Shown one piece after another: positions 27,294 to 38,900 of a DNA stretch of 64,000 nucleotides. The first letter of the stretch is position 1. Each line of letters opens with the position of its first letter. The stretch spans positions 1 to 64,000 of the forward strand of contig JAAFIR010000013.1 of the NCBI GenBank assembly GCA_013297885.1. Direction: 5' to 3'. The DNA comes from Leptospirales bacterium (GTDB taxonomy: Bacteria; Spirochaetota; Leptospiria; Leptospirales; Leptospiraceae). A program made the position numbers and the translations under genes. Under the pieces are notes generated by a model. That model was not told where the DNA came from and searched no databases. It saw nothing but the letters and a program-made list of their open reading frames with translations.

Positions 27294-27650
27294 TGGAGGT
27301 TTGATTAATTTTATCGTATAACCTTGGTTATGCGAGGTTTGGTTTTGAAGAATGGATTTGGAATAAATGAGTTCAATCAATAAAAAATTTTGGCTAATAA
27401 ATAAAAATTTAATTTGTTTGTAATTGGATAAAGTATCATCTGATGATTTATTTTTTTTGCATTTACAGACGTGACGACCCTCTGTTGTTTTGTGGCAATC
27501 TGTGTCTTTGAATTTGAGATGTTTTTCTTTTTTGGAATTATGATTACATTTACAAACTGTTTTGTGATTTGGACAAGAATAAATAGAATCCAAAAAAATT
27601 CCCATTAACACAAACAGGATTAAAATTTTTGAAAACCAAGATTTCCTCAT
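27273..27650 (-). CDS. small exported Cys/His-rich protein, probable metal binder
   Basis: A 125-residue protein with a signal peptide (SKILILFVLMGIFLDSIYS) followed at once by CPNHKTVCKCNHNSKKEKH, then DTDCHKTTEGRHVCKCKKNK. Eight of the first 60 mature residues are Cys and several are His, spaced as C-x(n)-H/C-x-C pairs, a typical soft-metal (Cu, Zn) ligand set. The second half is a plain hydrophobic-polar stretch. The last residues (PPKFFLGV) are encoded inside the structured repeat that follows. It is upstream of the MbnP-like gene on the same strand, supporting a copper role. TTGACA at about 27680 on the minus strand may be its -35 box. Confidence 0.65.
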   Translation of the reverse strand: MRKSWFSKILILFVLMGIFLDSIYSCPNHKTVCKCNHNSKKEKHLKFKDTDCHKTTEGRHVCKCKKNKSSDDTLSNYKQIKFLFISQNFLLIELIYSKSILQNQTSHNQGYTIKLIKPPKFFLGV

Positions 27651-27702
27651 ACTTCTAAAAAAAATTGCTTTTTTGTACTGTCAAGGATAAAACACTGGTT
27701 TC

Positions 27703-28314
27703 ATGAATTTAAAAGATATTTTGCTTTTACCAAATATTGTAACGATTTCAAGAATCATTTCTATTCCATTTATCATTTATTTATTTAGCACAAATAAATT
27801 TCACTTTGCAATTGGTGTACTCGTTTTTGCTTTGTTAAGTGATTTTTTTGACGGATTTTTAGCAAGAAAATTAAACCAAAGCTCTTTGCTTGGTTCGATC
27901 CTTGATCCTGTTGCGGATAAATTGATTTTGCTCTCACTATTCGGTTTTTTAATTTCGCTTAGTATATCTCCTCTGATTTATTTTATTCCACTTGCAAGTA
28001 GAAATATTTCTCAACTTCTTTCTATTCCAATTTTACTTTTTAATAAAATTCAATTTAAAGTTAAACCAAAACTATTACCAAAAATCGCTACAACAATGAG
28101 TTTTATTTTATTGTTTTTTTATTTGGCAAGTCTTGCAGTAAGTAGAGAGCCTGCATTTGAAAGATTTTTTTGGTTATTTGATGTAGAGTCTCCATTAAAT
28201 TTTGTAGTGATACCAATGATTTTAATTTCCATCGTTTTAGAAATTTATATATTCATCACATTTCTGATTCGATTTGTAAAAATTTATAAAGGTACAGAAG
28301 ATACATTCGAATAA
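27703..28314 (+). CDS. pgsA: CDP-alcohol phosphatidyltransferase, probably phosphatidylglycerophosphate synthase
   Basis: An integral membrane enzyme that joins CDP-diacylglycerol and an alcohol, most likely glycerol 3-phosphate, in phospholipid synthesis. The diagnostic motif D-x2-D-G-x2-A-R-x8-G-x3-D-x3-D is complete: DFFDGFLARKLNQSSLLGSILDPVADKL (residues about 47-74, written here in two parts as DFFDGFLARKL and LGSILDPVADKL). The 203 residues and N-terminal LLPNIVTISRIISIPFIIYL agree with PgsA. Other members (PssA, cardiolipin synthase type) share the motif, so the alcohol is inferred. The next gene starts three bases after the stop. Confidence 0.85.
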   Translation: MNLKDILLLPNIVTISRIISIPFIIYLFSTNKFHFAIGVLVFALLSDFFDGFLARKLNQSSLLGSILDPVADKLILLSLFGFLISLSISPLIYFIPLASRNISQLLSIPILLFNKIQFKVKPKLLPKIATTMSFILLFFYLASLAVSREPAFERFFWLFDVESPLNFVVIPMILISIVLEIYIFITFLIRFVKIYKGTEDTFE

Positions 28315-28316
28315 TT

Positions 28317-29711
28317 ATGGCTGAAATTTTATTTTTTATTTTACTTGGAGCATTTCTTTTTTTAGGTTATTACTCTTCCAAAAAAGTGAACACGGAAAGT
28401 TCTTATTTACTCGCAGATAGAAAAACTTCGTTGTTCCCTTTGGTTGCAACATTGGTGATGACAGAATTTAACACTTCTACACTAATTGCATTTTCTGGTT
28501 TTGGTTATGTAGTTGGTGTCTGGGGATTAACTTTGCCGTTAGTGTTTTTAATTGGACTTGGTTTTTATACTTTTACAGTTTCTCGAAAATGGAAAAAGCT
28601 AAATGGTTATTCTGTTTCAGAAGTTTTTAAAGAAAGATATGGTGATGGTTTTGGAAAATTAGTTTCGATTCTATTAATTTTTGCTATGATGGGTTTTAGT
28701 GCAACTTATGTAAAATCTTTGACAATTTTATTTACTGGAATTGTTCCTTTACTTGGTCAATTCTGGCTTAGTTTAATTTTGGTTTCACTTGTTGTGCTGA
28801 TTGTAATTCGTGGTGGACTAGTTTCAATTATCCAAACAGATATTTATTCTTTTCTTCTTGCACTAATAATTATTCCAAGTATATTTTATTTTTCGTTTAG
28901 TCAAACTGATCGAGGTTGGATTGCACTTGTGGAAGATTTTCCTGTTGAAACTGCAGAAAATTTACCTTTAAAGTTTGTAGTTTCTTTAATCATCATTACT
29001 ATGTTCACTTATATTTCAGCTCCCTGGTATGGACAAAAAATATTTTCTGCTAAAGACGACAAAACTGCTTTTTATGGAGTTGGGATTTCTTCGATTTTAG
29101 TTTTTTTGTTGTACTCATTTCCAATTTTAGCTGTTGCTTATATGAAAGTAAACCAACTAAAAGGTTATCCAATTGAACAAATGATTCCATACATCATTCA
29201 GAATTATTTTCCAGAATGGTTAAAAGCATTTGGATTGGTATTTTTATTTTTAACTTCTGCAACAACTCTTGCTGGTGTTTGGTCTGCAATGACTACGATG
29301 TTAATTGGAGATTTTGCAAGAGACGTAAAATCAACTGATAAAAAATCAAGCATCCAATTTACTTTATTTTTTGCATTTTTGTCTTGGTTGTTTTCTATTT
29401 TATTTGTAGATTCTATTTTAAATAAATTGATTTTAGCAAATATTCCTATCTTTGGAATTTCATTTGCATTACTTGCTGGATTTTATTGGAAAAAAGCATC
29501 TCGTAATGCAGCATATATTAGCACTGGAGTTGGATTTTTTTGGGGAGTAGCTTGTTATTTTAACTATGGAGATGAGGGTCAATACACTTGGTATTGGTCA
29601 ATTTATGGAGTACCACTAATTTTTATTTCTGGAATTTTGTTTTCTTATCTATATCCAAATTCAAAATCTGAGCAAGAAAAAGTGGATTTATTTTTGGAGA
29701 AATTAAATTGA
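28317..29711 (+). CDS. sodium:solute symporter family (SSS) transporter
   Basis: A 464-residue polytopic membrane protein with about 12-13 hydrophobic segments and the SSS layout: YLLADRKTSLFPLVATLVMT near the N-terminus, FSGFGYVVGVWGL, a mid-protein GGLVSIIQTDIYSFLLAL and SAPWYGQKIFSAKDDKTAF. Members use the Na+ gradient to import sugars, amino acids, organic acids or vitamins; the substrate cannot be told here. ATG 28317 begins three bases after pgsA. The last four bases overlap the next gene's start. Membership in SSS is well supported. Confidence 0.82.
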   Translation: MAEILFFILLGAFLFLGYYSSKKVNTESSYLLADRKTSLFPLVATLVMTEFNTSTLIAFSGFGYVVGVWGLTLPLVFLIGLGFYTFTVSRKWKKLNGYSVSEVFKERYGDGFGKLVSILLIFAMMGFSATYVKSLTILFTGIVPLLGQFWLSLILVSLVVLIVIRGGLVSIIQTDIYSFLLALIIIPSIFYFSFSQTDRGWIALVEDFPVETAENLPLKFVVSLIIITMFTYISAPWYGQKIFSAKDDKTAFYGVGISSILVFLLYSFPILAVAYMKVNQLKGYPIEQMIPYIIQNYFPEWLKAFGLVFLFLTSATTLAGVWSAMTTMLIGDFARDVKSTDKKSSIQFTLFFAFLSWLFSILFVDSILNKLILANIPIFGISFALLAGFYWKKASRNAAYISTGVGFFWGVACYFNYGDEGQYTWYWSIYGVPLIFISGILFSYLYPNSKSEQEKVDLFLEKLN

Positions 29712-30463
29712 AAAAAAATATTTTTGCGTTTTTGATTTGTATCATGTTTGTTGTACTTGGAATTTTTATCATAAACAAATCCTCCGACATTAAAGGATTT
29801 GAAATTGGTTTTGCAAATATAATTATTTTTGGACTTGCTTGTTTTGTATTTCCATTTATTTTTGCTGATGAGTATAGATTAAAAAAAGAACTAGCTCTTC
29901 AAATAAATCAAATTTCAATCAAACCTCATAAAAAATTTTATATAGATAAATTAAGACCAGTTTCATTTCTTTCTGTATTATTTTTAGCATCTGTATTTTT
30001 TTTAGCATTTAGCAAACGAATTGATACATTTCAATATATTTTTATTGGACTTGGGATTTTAAGTTTTTTATTTTTGATGCTTGTGTTGTTTAAAAAAATT
30101 TTACAAGAAACAATTTCTATTTCAGAAGAAGGAATCCATATTGGTAAATCAGATTATTATTTTATCATTCGATTTGATAATATAAAATCGATTAACTTGA
30201 TGGAATGGAATTCAGTTGCTTATATTTCTTTTGAATTGATTAATCCAGAAGACTGCACAAGATATTTATTTACAAAAAATCAAAATCGTGAAAAGATAGT
30301 TAAAGAGATTTATAAAACTTTTGAAAACGGAATTAAATATTTTGAATATCCTTATTTTTTTGCCCCAAGTAGATTTAAACTTTCACCAGCATTTTTATTT
30401 AGACTAATTGAATCTTATTTAAAAAATCCAGAAAAAAGATCTGAGCTAAAATTACTTGACTAG
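29708..30463 (+). CDS. membrane protein of unknown function, 251 aa
   Basis: Start TTG 29708 overlaps the symporter stop (TTGA), and the gene is probably coupled to it. There are two pairs of hydrophobic segments (about residues 5-55 and 92-128), followed by a soluble C-terminal half of about 120 residues that begins with ETISISEEGIHIGKSDYYFIIRFDNIKSINL. That 'I.EEGI..G...Y.I.FD.I..I' pattern is like bacterial PH-like (YdbS/YcxB-type) membrane-linked domains, which suggests but does not prove this fold. Function unknown. Confidence 0.6.
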   Translation: MKKNIFAFLICIMFVVLGIFIINKSSDIKGFEIGFANIIIFGLACFVFPFIFADEYRLKKELALQINQISIKPHKKFYIDKLRPVSFLSVLFLASVFFLAFSKRIDTFQYIFIGLGILSFLFLMLVLFKKILQETISISEEGIHIGKSDYYFIIRFDNIKSINLMEWNSVAYISFELINPEDCTRYLFTKNQNREKIVKEIYKTFENGIKYFEYPYFFAPSRFKLSPAFLFRLIESYLKNPEKRSELKLLD

Positions 30464-30505
30464 ATAAGTTGGGACTATACTGTCCTATTATTCTAAGGAG
30501 ACAAA

Positions 30506-31081
30506 ATGAAAAAATTTTCATTTCTATTAATATTAAGTTTAACAATTTATGCTCAAGCAAATAAAGATGTTCTACATTATTTAAAATTAGCAACAGCAAA
30601 AAAAGGAGCTGAGTTAAAAGCTAAGTATTCAATTCCAGGAGATGTTATTGATTTTAATAAAAAGGATTTGAAAAACGGTTATTTGAGTTATTCTTTAAAA
30701 GGTCTTGATGGACTAAACGAATTTGCAATTTGGAACAAAAAAGATGGTAAAGTTATAACTGGCGAAACCCATTTTGATTGTGGTCCCGCTTGTGGGCTTT
30801 CTGAAATTACTTTTTTAGAATTTACTGGTGATAAATTCACTGACATCACCTCCAAAGTATACCCAAAAGATAAACTTGAAAAACTTTATAAAGCAAAACT
30901 TGCAAAAATTCAAGCTAAAGGTGCAAGTGGCTCTGAAACTTACTGGGTCAAAATACCACAAAAAGGAACTACAATTGAAATCGGAATTAATGCTGAACCG
31001 GAAAATTCTGATAGTAAACTCATTCCAGTCGCTGAACTTAAATGGAATGGAAACAGTTTTGATTTGAGTGAGAAAAAATAA
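30506..31081 (+). CDS. periplasmic protein of unknown function, 191 aa
   Basis: ATG 30506 has a strong AAGGAG seven bases upstream. The signal peptide is MKKFSFLLILSLTIYAQA. The mature protein is Lys-rich and includes FDCGPACGLSEITFLEFTGDK (Cys pair about residues 92 and 96), which could form a disulfide or bind metal. LKNGYLSYSLKGLDGLNEFAIW and VAELKWNGNSFDL have the look of a small beta-rich fold. It stands alone between the symporter pair and the regulator gene. I do not recognise the family. Confidence 0.6.
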   Translation: MKKFSFLLILSLTIYAQANKDVLHYLKLATAKKGAELKAKYSIPGDVIDFNKKDLKNGYLSYSLKGLDGLNEFAIWNKKDGKVITGETHFDCGPACGLSEITFLEFTGDKFTDITSKVYPKDKLEKLYKAKLAKIQAKGASGSETYWVKIPQKGTTIEIGINAEPENSDSKLIPVAELKWNGNSFDLSEKK

Positions 31082-31119
31082 ATTCTAATGATTTAACTCT
31101 TAGTGGAGAATTGATTTTT

Positions 31120-32189
31120 ATGGAAGAACAATTTTTACAATATATAAAAATTTCTAATTTTACTCTACTAAGTTTTATGATTCTATTTTTATATATAAAA
31201 TATAATGCTGAACCAAGAATTAAATTTATTTTAATTTACCTTTTATGTCCTATCTGTTTCATTTTTGGTTATGGAGTAATTCAATCAAATACAAATCTTT
31301 TTTTTAAATGGATAATTTATATTGGTGTTACAATTAGTACTTATACATTTTATTTAGTTACTAATTTATTTTTTGTTTTTGATTTTAAACTTTCAAGAAG
31401 AGAGTTTTATTTATTTTTTTACAAACTTTTAACTACTTTTGTGAGCTTTATCCCAGGGAAATTTTTTTATTTGATAAATCTTCCATTGAGCTAATTGAAT
31501 ATATGTTTTTTATTCCTGATTTTTTATTAGCTAGTTATTTTGTTTTTTATTCTATGTACAAATCTTTTAAATCAATGGATGATGATTTATTAGTTAAAAG
31601 AATCCAAATCCGCGAAATACAAGCTTATATACTTGGAACATTTATGTATTGTGGAATGTTAGCTTTGATTTTAGCAAGGATTATTCAAAATCATTTGTAT
31701 ATAGAACTTCTTTCAAATATAATTTTATTTTTAATATGTTTTTTCTATTTATTTTATTCACTAGAGCTTACTTCAGGTTTTTTATCTTTGAAATTAAAAA
31801 AAATTAAAGAAGAGGAAGAAAAAAAAGAATTAGAATTTAATCCTGCCTTACATGAAAAATTAATTCATTTAATTGAAGTTGAAAAAATTTATAAACAAGA
31901 AGAAATTTCCATTCGTGAAATAGCAAATATGTTAGGTGAGCAAGAATACAAAATTAGAAAATTAATCAATTACCAACTTGGGTATAAAAATTTTAATGAA
32001 TTCATTAATTTCTACCGTATCACTGAAATTTGTAAAGTTTTAACTGATGAAAAACAAAATAATGAGAAATTATCCATAACTAGACTTGCGATGGATTATG
32101 GTTATGGTTCACTTGTATCTTTTAATAGAGCCTTTAAATCTCAAACTGGTATTACACCATCAGAGTATAGAAAAAAAAACCACACTTAG
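31120..32189 (+). pseudogene. AraC-family regulator with membrane N-terminus, split by one frameshift
   Basis: ATG 31120 (MEEQFLQ, after TGGAGA) opens a frame with four membrane segments that stops at 31492-31494. The other frame carries LFDKSSIELIEYMFFIPDFL onward. One more T in the T7 run near 31464 would join them as FIPGKFFLFDKSSIELIEY, giving a continuous 356-residue protein. The whole is an array of about six to seven membrane spans followed by an AraC DNA-binding domain: ISIREIANMLGEQEYKIRKL and then LSITRLAMDYGYGSLVSFNRAF and TGITPSEYRK. Such regulators are usual in Leptospira. It sits just upstream of the large lipoprotein operon and may have controlled it. True decay or a homopolymer error are both possible. 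Confidence 0.75.
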
Positions 32190-32209
32190 AAAAATAAAAT
32201 TTTTACTAA

Positions 32210-32264
32210 AAAATTAATCAAAAAATGAAAATTTTTTTTTATTCATTTTCAAAATTGATTACTT
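32210..32264 (+). terminator. A+T-only hairpin, possible terminator of the regulator gene
   Basis: TAATCAA and, further in, ATGAAAAT face ATTCATTTTC and TTGATTA across a T run, and a stretch of T follows. The stem has almost no G or C, so it is weak. It lies 20 bases after the AraC stop and 75 bases before the lipoprotein operon. Confidence 0.35.
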
Positions 32265-32338
32265 TTTTTTAAATCTGAATAGTATACAAAATCAAAATCT
32301 GTTATGGTTAGTCTTGTTAATGATTTTGAGAGATGCCC

Positions 32339-35300
32339 ATGAAGACAATTGTTTATATGAATTTAATTTGTTTGTTTTTCATATCCTGTAGTAAAGATAA
32401 TAAATTTGAATTTCCACTTGCAGTATTTGGATTTCAAAAAGATTATTTTAATGAAACTCAACCTAATAATAACACTCCAAACACCAATCCAACTGAAAAT
32501 ACTGATACAATTGCTCCTGCATCAATTGTGGGCGAGGCTTATGCATTTATGTTTACTGCTACAATGGGTTTAAGCAGATTTGATGATTTGTTAGTTGAAT
32601 TTGACCAATCTATTAATACTTCCACTGTGACTTCCTCAAACAGTTTAAGTTCGGATAGCTTTGTTCTGAAAGAGGTTGCCACAAACCAAATTGTCGAAGG
32701 AAGAATTTTTTGGTTTGGAACTAGAAAGTTATATTTTGATCCATATAAAGAATTAAAATCAAACACTGTTTACAATGTTGAACTTAAAACTATAGTTACT
32801 GCCACAACTGGAAAACACTTAGATACTTTACAAAAAATTTTGTAACAACTCCAGCATATAATATTGGATTAACACTTAACACCTTAAACCCTTCAAATTT
32901 TATGATTGATTCTGCTATAACAGGATTAGATACAAATGGTGTAGTATTTGATAATATCGGCAAACCAGGACTTGAATTACAAATTTCCCTTTCAGTTAAA
33001 GATAATAACGATATAACAAGAATTAAATCAGTTAGATTATGTAAACTTTCTGAGCCAGATTTAAATCTACCAATTGCTGAAAAAATTTGTAGCTTGGATA
33101 AAAAAAAGTCTGATTCAGATTTATCAGATTCTGGGATTGTAGTTTGTCAATCTCCATCCAATTCATGTAATACAAATTATTCAATTCGACTTGATAGTTT
33201 GAGCAATGGGAGTAAAGTTATAAAAGGTTTAAATAATTACTTTTTAGAGGTCACAGATATTTATGATAATCTTACTCAGAAAAATTTTTCTTTTATATGG
33301 TCTCCAACTAACCTGACAAATAATTATTTAACTTCATCTGCAAAAGTTTCCTTAGATAAAACACATAATACAAATAGTTCTTTAGATAATTTTACTGTTC
33401 TGCCCCAAGTTGAATTAATGGTCAAAAAACTTTCCCGTGAAGTATTTACTTTAAACTCTCAAACTTTAAACCAAAAAATTAATGGACAACTTCCACTTCA
33501 ATTACCAATTCCAATGTTTGATTCAAATGTTAAAAGTTTTGGCTTAAGTTCAACACCTCCTAGTGGTTGTTTACCATGGATTAGAAAAAATAAAATTAAT
33601 ACGGACTATCTTGCTGAGAATTTTAAATTTAATTATTTAAAAAATATTGGTCCATTTTGTGGAATTAAAGCAAGTGGTAAAGCATTACCTTTAGCTCCAA
33701 CTTATACTAAACAAAACACTTCTATTGTAATTGGGACTAATATCATCCCTTTAAATAATATTACTAATTTAGATATAAATATGATTGTGAGACATCCTCA
33801 AATTCCAGAGCATACAATCATCACCAGTATTTCTAATTCACCACCTAGGATTACAGTTTCAAATACAATTTCGGATACAATTTTTTCTAATAGCAATATT
33901 GAATTTGATTATTCTTCTTTTACTGCGACAGCAGACGTGTATGTTCAAAGTTTGTACATTGATCCTGTTCATTACAATGGATCAAATTTTGAATTTAATG
34001 TAGATCTAGATGTTAGACCAAGATCTGTTTCAGGACTAGAATATTTAGAAATAAACTTTTATACTAAAAGATTAAGTGGGAGACTAGCTGCTTTTGCAAG
34101 AGTAGAAACACTTCAACCGACAATCATTCATGAACTAGCTAGACCAGTAAGTCATTTTGGGGTCAATGGGGCTGCAACTTTTGGATTTTTTGATAATGAA
34201 ACTCATCCAATAATTGACCCCACACCAACTTTATATGAAAGGGAAGGTCTTGCTATTGGTTTGAATTTAAATGATTCAAATGCATATTATTCACCCCCCC
34301 TTCCTACAACATCAGATGAATATTTTAGAAAAAGAAAAGCTTTTGCTGTAATTAAACCGAGCATTCAAGCCTATAAATTAAAATTAGATATTCCAAGTCA
34401 AATCACACCTTCCAATCCTTTTGATTTTAAACCCTTTACTTCTGTTTCAGGAATCAACTACAATAGTGATTGTTTTACTTATTCAGGATTTAATAATGCT
34501 TGTGTTGGATGTACAAAAAATTTAACTACAATCTCAAGTTGTGGGATTCCTACTAGTACAACTGATGGCTCAAATAATTTTTTAATTCAACCAGTCAACC
34601 CTTATACATTAGATTTTGGAGATGCAATTACAGTATTTAATATGAATATTATTAGTGGTGATGATGTTGTTACATCTGTTCTAAACAGCATTGCTCAAGT
34701 TCAAATTCCTAAATTAAAACCACTTCTTTTACAAAGGGCAATTAAAGATGTGATGGAAAGAGTAATCCCAGAATTTGTAAATGTAATTTTTGATAATTTA
34801 GATGTTAATGGAATTAGTTTTCAGTTATGGAATCAATTGCCCGATCCATTTAAAAATTTAAAGTTAAATTTAAATGCAAGACTTTCTGGAATTGGAACAA
34901 ATGAAATACTTAACACTCAAAATTCTTTAAATACAAGTATTGATTTAAAATTAAATTTTAGTAGAAATCCTCTTCCGCTTCCAATAGAAACACAAGCAAA
35001 TAACACTTCGCCATTAAGTTTTTCAAATAGTTCTGCTTTATTAAAAGATAACCCAATTGGAAATTCAACCAATCTTCATAAATATAAGACTTCTTATTTA
35101 AATAATGGATTATTACTTGCTCTTCATCCTGATATTATTAACCAAGCACTTCAGTCTCTTTGGAAAATCGGAGCTTTAAATTTAAACATTGATTCAATTT
35201 TAAGAAACCAACTAACAAATTATGTTTCAAGAAATAATACTAGTTTGATTCAAATGTTAAGCTATGTTAGTAAAGGCTCAGCTATCAGAACAATCCTTTC

Positions 35301-35964
35301 TCCAACTAAAACTCAAATTGAAGGTAGAGATAGTCTTGGAAATCCAGTCTCAGTTTTAGACACAGATGATATTTCTTATAAACTAGATTGGTTGCTTCCT
35401 CCAGTAGTAAAAGCAAGTTTTTTTGGCACTTCTCCAAATCCAATTGATATTCCTAGAATGAAATTTTGGACAGGTGATTTGAGAATTACAATTAAAGGTA
35501 AAAGAGGAATTATAAACTATGATATCGCAAGTTTTAAAATTGCAATTAATTCAATTTTAGATTTAAAGATATACGCAAAACTTCCTGATCCACCTTACTG
35601 GGCAGTAAATCCAGCTGTTGGAGATGCAAACACAACTTATCGAAATGCAATTCGTTTAATTATTTCAAAAGATCCTGCTGATTTTAGATACACGATTGAA
35701 CCGGGGGAGGGCTTAGTGAATAACCCAATTGGGCAAGATCCAAAGTTATTAAAAAATCTTTTAGATCCTTTAATAGATTCATTTATACTTCCAATGTTAA
35801 ATGATATTTTGTATGACATTCCTCTACAAAGTTCGCTAGAAAAATGTGGTTTAGGGATTTATAATTTAGAATTAGTTCCAATTGAAAAAACTGAGCCAGA
35901 GCCATTCTTATTATTCAAGTCTTTAATATACGATTATAACTTTTCAGGAGATTGTAAAATATGA
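32339..35964 (+). CDS. giant lipoprotein A of the outer-membrane operon, frameshifted (1208 aa if repaired)
   Basis: ATG 32339 (after GAGAG) encodes a signal peptide with lipobox FISC. The frame ends at 32843-32845; the other frame is open from before 32821 to 35964. One more T at 32827-32829 joins them as HLDTFTKNFVTTPAYNIG, and the same segment in gene B reads DFIFQTEPAFVV, supporting a single gene. Domains: a Big_5-like Ig domain (FDDLLVEFDQSINTS, then KLYFDPYKELKSNTVYNVEL, about residues 80-165); a long beta-rich middle with Cys pairs; and a C-terminal half paralogous to gene B. That half holds LLLALHPDIINQALQSLW and KIGALNLNI (about 920-950), like the BPI/TULIP motif. The stop overlaps gene B as ATGA. 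Confidence 0.7.
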
Positions 35965-38900
35965 AACACTCAAATTTAATTCTTACACTAATCTTAATTT
36001 TTAATTTCATTCAATGTGGATCAAACAAAAAAAATGGCATATTCAATTTTCTACCACTTTTGTTGATGAATAAATCTGGAGGAAGTTCCTCACCTGAACC
36101 TCAAAGCCCCTCCAATGTTACTCCTGCAAATCCTGAAGATACTACTTTTTCTAACTCAGGAAACCAAAACCCATTTGACTCAACAAATTTTGGTGGGGGA
36201 GGGACTCCTTCGATTACTCCACCATTACCACCATCAACTACAAACCCTACCATTCCTGGTGGTTCAACTTTTATAGATACAACTGCGTTAGTAAAAGCAT
36301 TTGTGGTAAAACCAAATAAAGTAGTAGATCGATTTCAAGACATAGTTGTTGAATTTACAGAGAACATGGAAAGATCAACAATTTGTAATGGAGAAATTGC
36401 TACAGGACTGACCTTTAGAAATATTACTGATTCAGTTACAATTCCTTCAAATATGATGACTTGTAAATGGGCAACAGATAGGCAATTAATTATTAATCCA
36501 TACCAAGCACTCCTAGCTTTAAAAACATATCGAATTAGTATCAATCCTTCCATTGGAAAACCTTTACTTCAAGCAACACCTACTAGATTTTTTGACTCAT
36601 TTACAAATTCTTTTGATGGAACTTTTGGCGGTTCTGGAAATGATTTTATTTTTCAAACTGAACCAGCTTTTGTGGTTACATACTCAATTAGTCATCAGTC
36701 AAATACTTACACTTTAAATGAAAATATTAGAGGATTAAATTTAGATACAATTCTTGGTGGTGCTCAAAATGTTTTTTTATCAGTCTCTAATTCTGATTTT
36801 ACACTAGCAAAAAATATTTATTTAAAAAAAGTTGGTGGTGGTTCTTACACAGTTTGTACAGGGACTTGTCCAGCATCATTATTTTCTTCTTATAATTTAA
36901 ATTCAAATCCCGCAATTACTCCAAGCATAGGTATGAATTCTTATTATTTAGAAATCCAAATTGAAGTAGAATCTAATCCACAACAATTCAAAACTTATTA
37001 TAAAACTTTTAATTTTAATTTGGGAAATCACCAACAAGTTGCTAGTGGGTTTTCTCCTGATGGTTTAATTGAGAAGGCTGGAATGTTGGTTTTAGATAAA
37101 AATCCAAATCCTGCAAATCAAAGTACATTAGATGTGTTAGGATTTTTTTTAGAACATTATGCAGAAAAGTCATTTGATTTAAGAAGAAATATTTTTGGTT
37201 TTCCAACACAAGAAACATTAAATGATTTATTGAAACGAGGCTCATCAAACCAAATGCCTTATACAGGTACAGCTAATTGTATGAATTGGAATCCAGATCC
37301 AACTGATATGCCACCTAATTCACCTTCAGACCTTAGAGCTCAAATAAAAATTACTACACAAGACTTGGGTTATTTTCCTAATTCTGAAAGTGGTAAATTG
37401 TTTCAGCCAAATTTTTCTTATATCACAAAAGTTGGTCCTTTTTGTAATAATGTTGCTCCTGAAGCAACTTGGAATCTCGGACCTCTTATTAGATTAAAAT
37501 TTTCTTATATTGCTGATGTATTTATAAACAAAGCAGTTGTTGGAAAAAATAATTTATCTTCACAGTTTCTTGAGCCTGATACAACGACAGCTCCAGATTC
37601 AACTTTGATACAAGCAAATATTGATGTGGATAATTTAGATGGTCCACCTAAATTAAAAATCAATATGAACGCGAGAGAAATGTATGGTGATTTGTATGCT
37701 GCAATAAAAGTAAATTCACTGGCACTTGAAATTAATTTTTTAATTTTTGGTTGGAAAGGTGTTGATATGAGTTGGTTAGGTTTGACTCGTCACTTTATAT
37801 ATATTGTAAAAGGATTATTAAATCCTAGCCCTCAACCATTAGCAATTTCTACTATTAGAGCTAGATCATTTATGTTAGATGATGTGAATCATTTAACTGT
37901 TGGTTTACCTCAAAAAGCATTAAAGTTAAACACTGATTATCCAAACATAAATTCACCTCCTATAAATTCTAATATCAAATTGGACGCTGCAAATTGGATT
38001 GCAAAGTTTAGTACTCAAAGTCCAATTGTAATGGCTTCTAATTCTGGTTGGGCACATGCCAGTTTTGATCCAGGTAATCAAAACTCTTGTACAGCTGTTC
38101 CAGTAAATGCTTATTGTGCAACTGGTACAGGAGGTTGCACAATTGGTAAATATTATTTTGATCCTGGTACTTGGGCTCAACCAGTTGAAGATACTACAAA
38201 TGGACCTTTATTGGCTCCTCCTAAAGACCTAGATCCAGCAAATGGAACTTATCCAACTGGATTTAATATTAATAATACTAGTTTACTTAGCTCATCTTCT
38301 TCATTAAAACCTGCACATGTAATTAGTAGAGAATACAATCCACCATCAGTAAAAAAAGGTTATAAATTTACAACCAGGAGTTTTGTTGCTAATCCAGTTT
38401 CTCAAGTTGTCCCTTTAAGTATTGGAACAGAATGGTATCCTTATGAATATTGTTATTATTTAGACGAGGATGTTGGAACAGAAATTGGAGAACTATTTGG
38501 AACTCCACTAACTTGGATTGCTAATGTTGTTATAAATGCAATTTTAAAAGATGCTGTTGACCAACAAGTCGCAATTCTAAAACCAAAATTGATTATTGGG
38601 CTTCTTAGAGATTTTGTAGAAACTGTAGCTTCAGATTTATTTAATGCACTACTTGATCCTTTGAGACAGGGGGTAAGTTTATCATTTCCAAAATTTGTTC
38701 CTGAGCCTATTAAAAGTATGAATTTGAATTTAGCAATTGGCCCAACAGTCGAAATAGGAAATCCAAATTTAGTTGAAATTGATACAAATGGTTCTAAAGG
38801 ATTAGTAGCTCCTGTTGACATAAAATTAACAACAACAAATAGTTTATTAACTGGTGCCGGTAATAATTGTAATCAAGTAACTGATGTAGCGAATGGAAAA

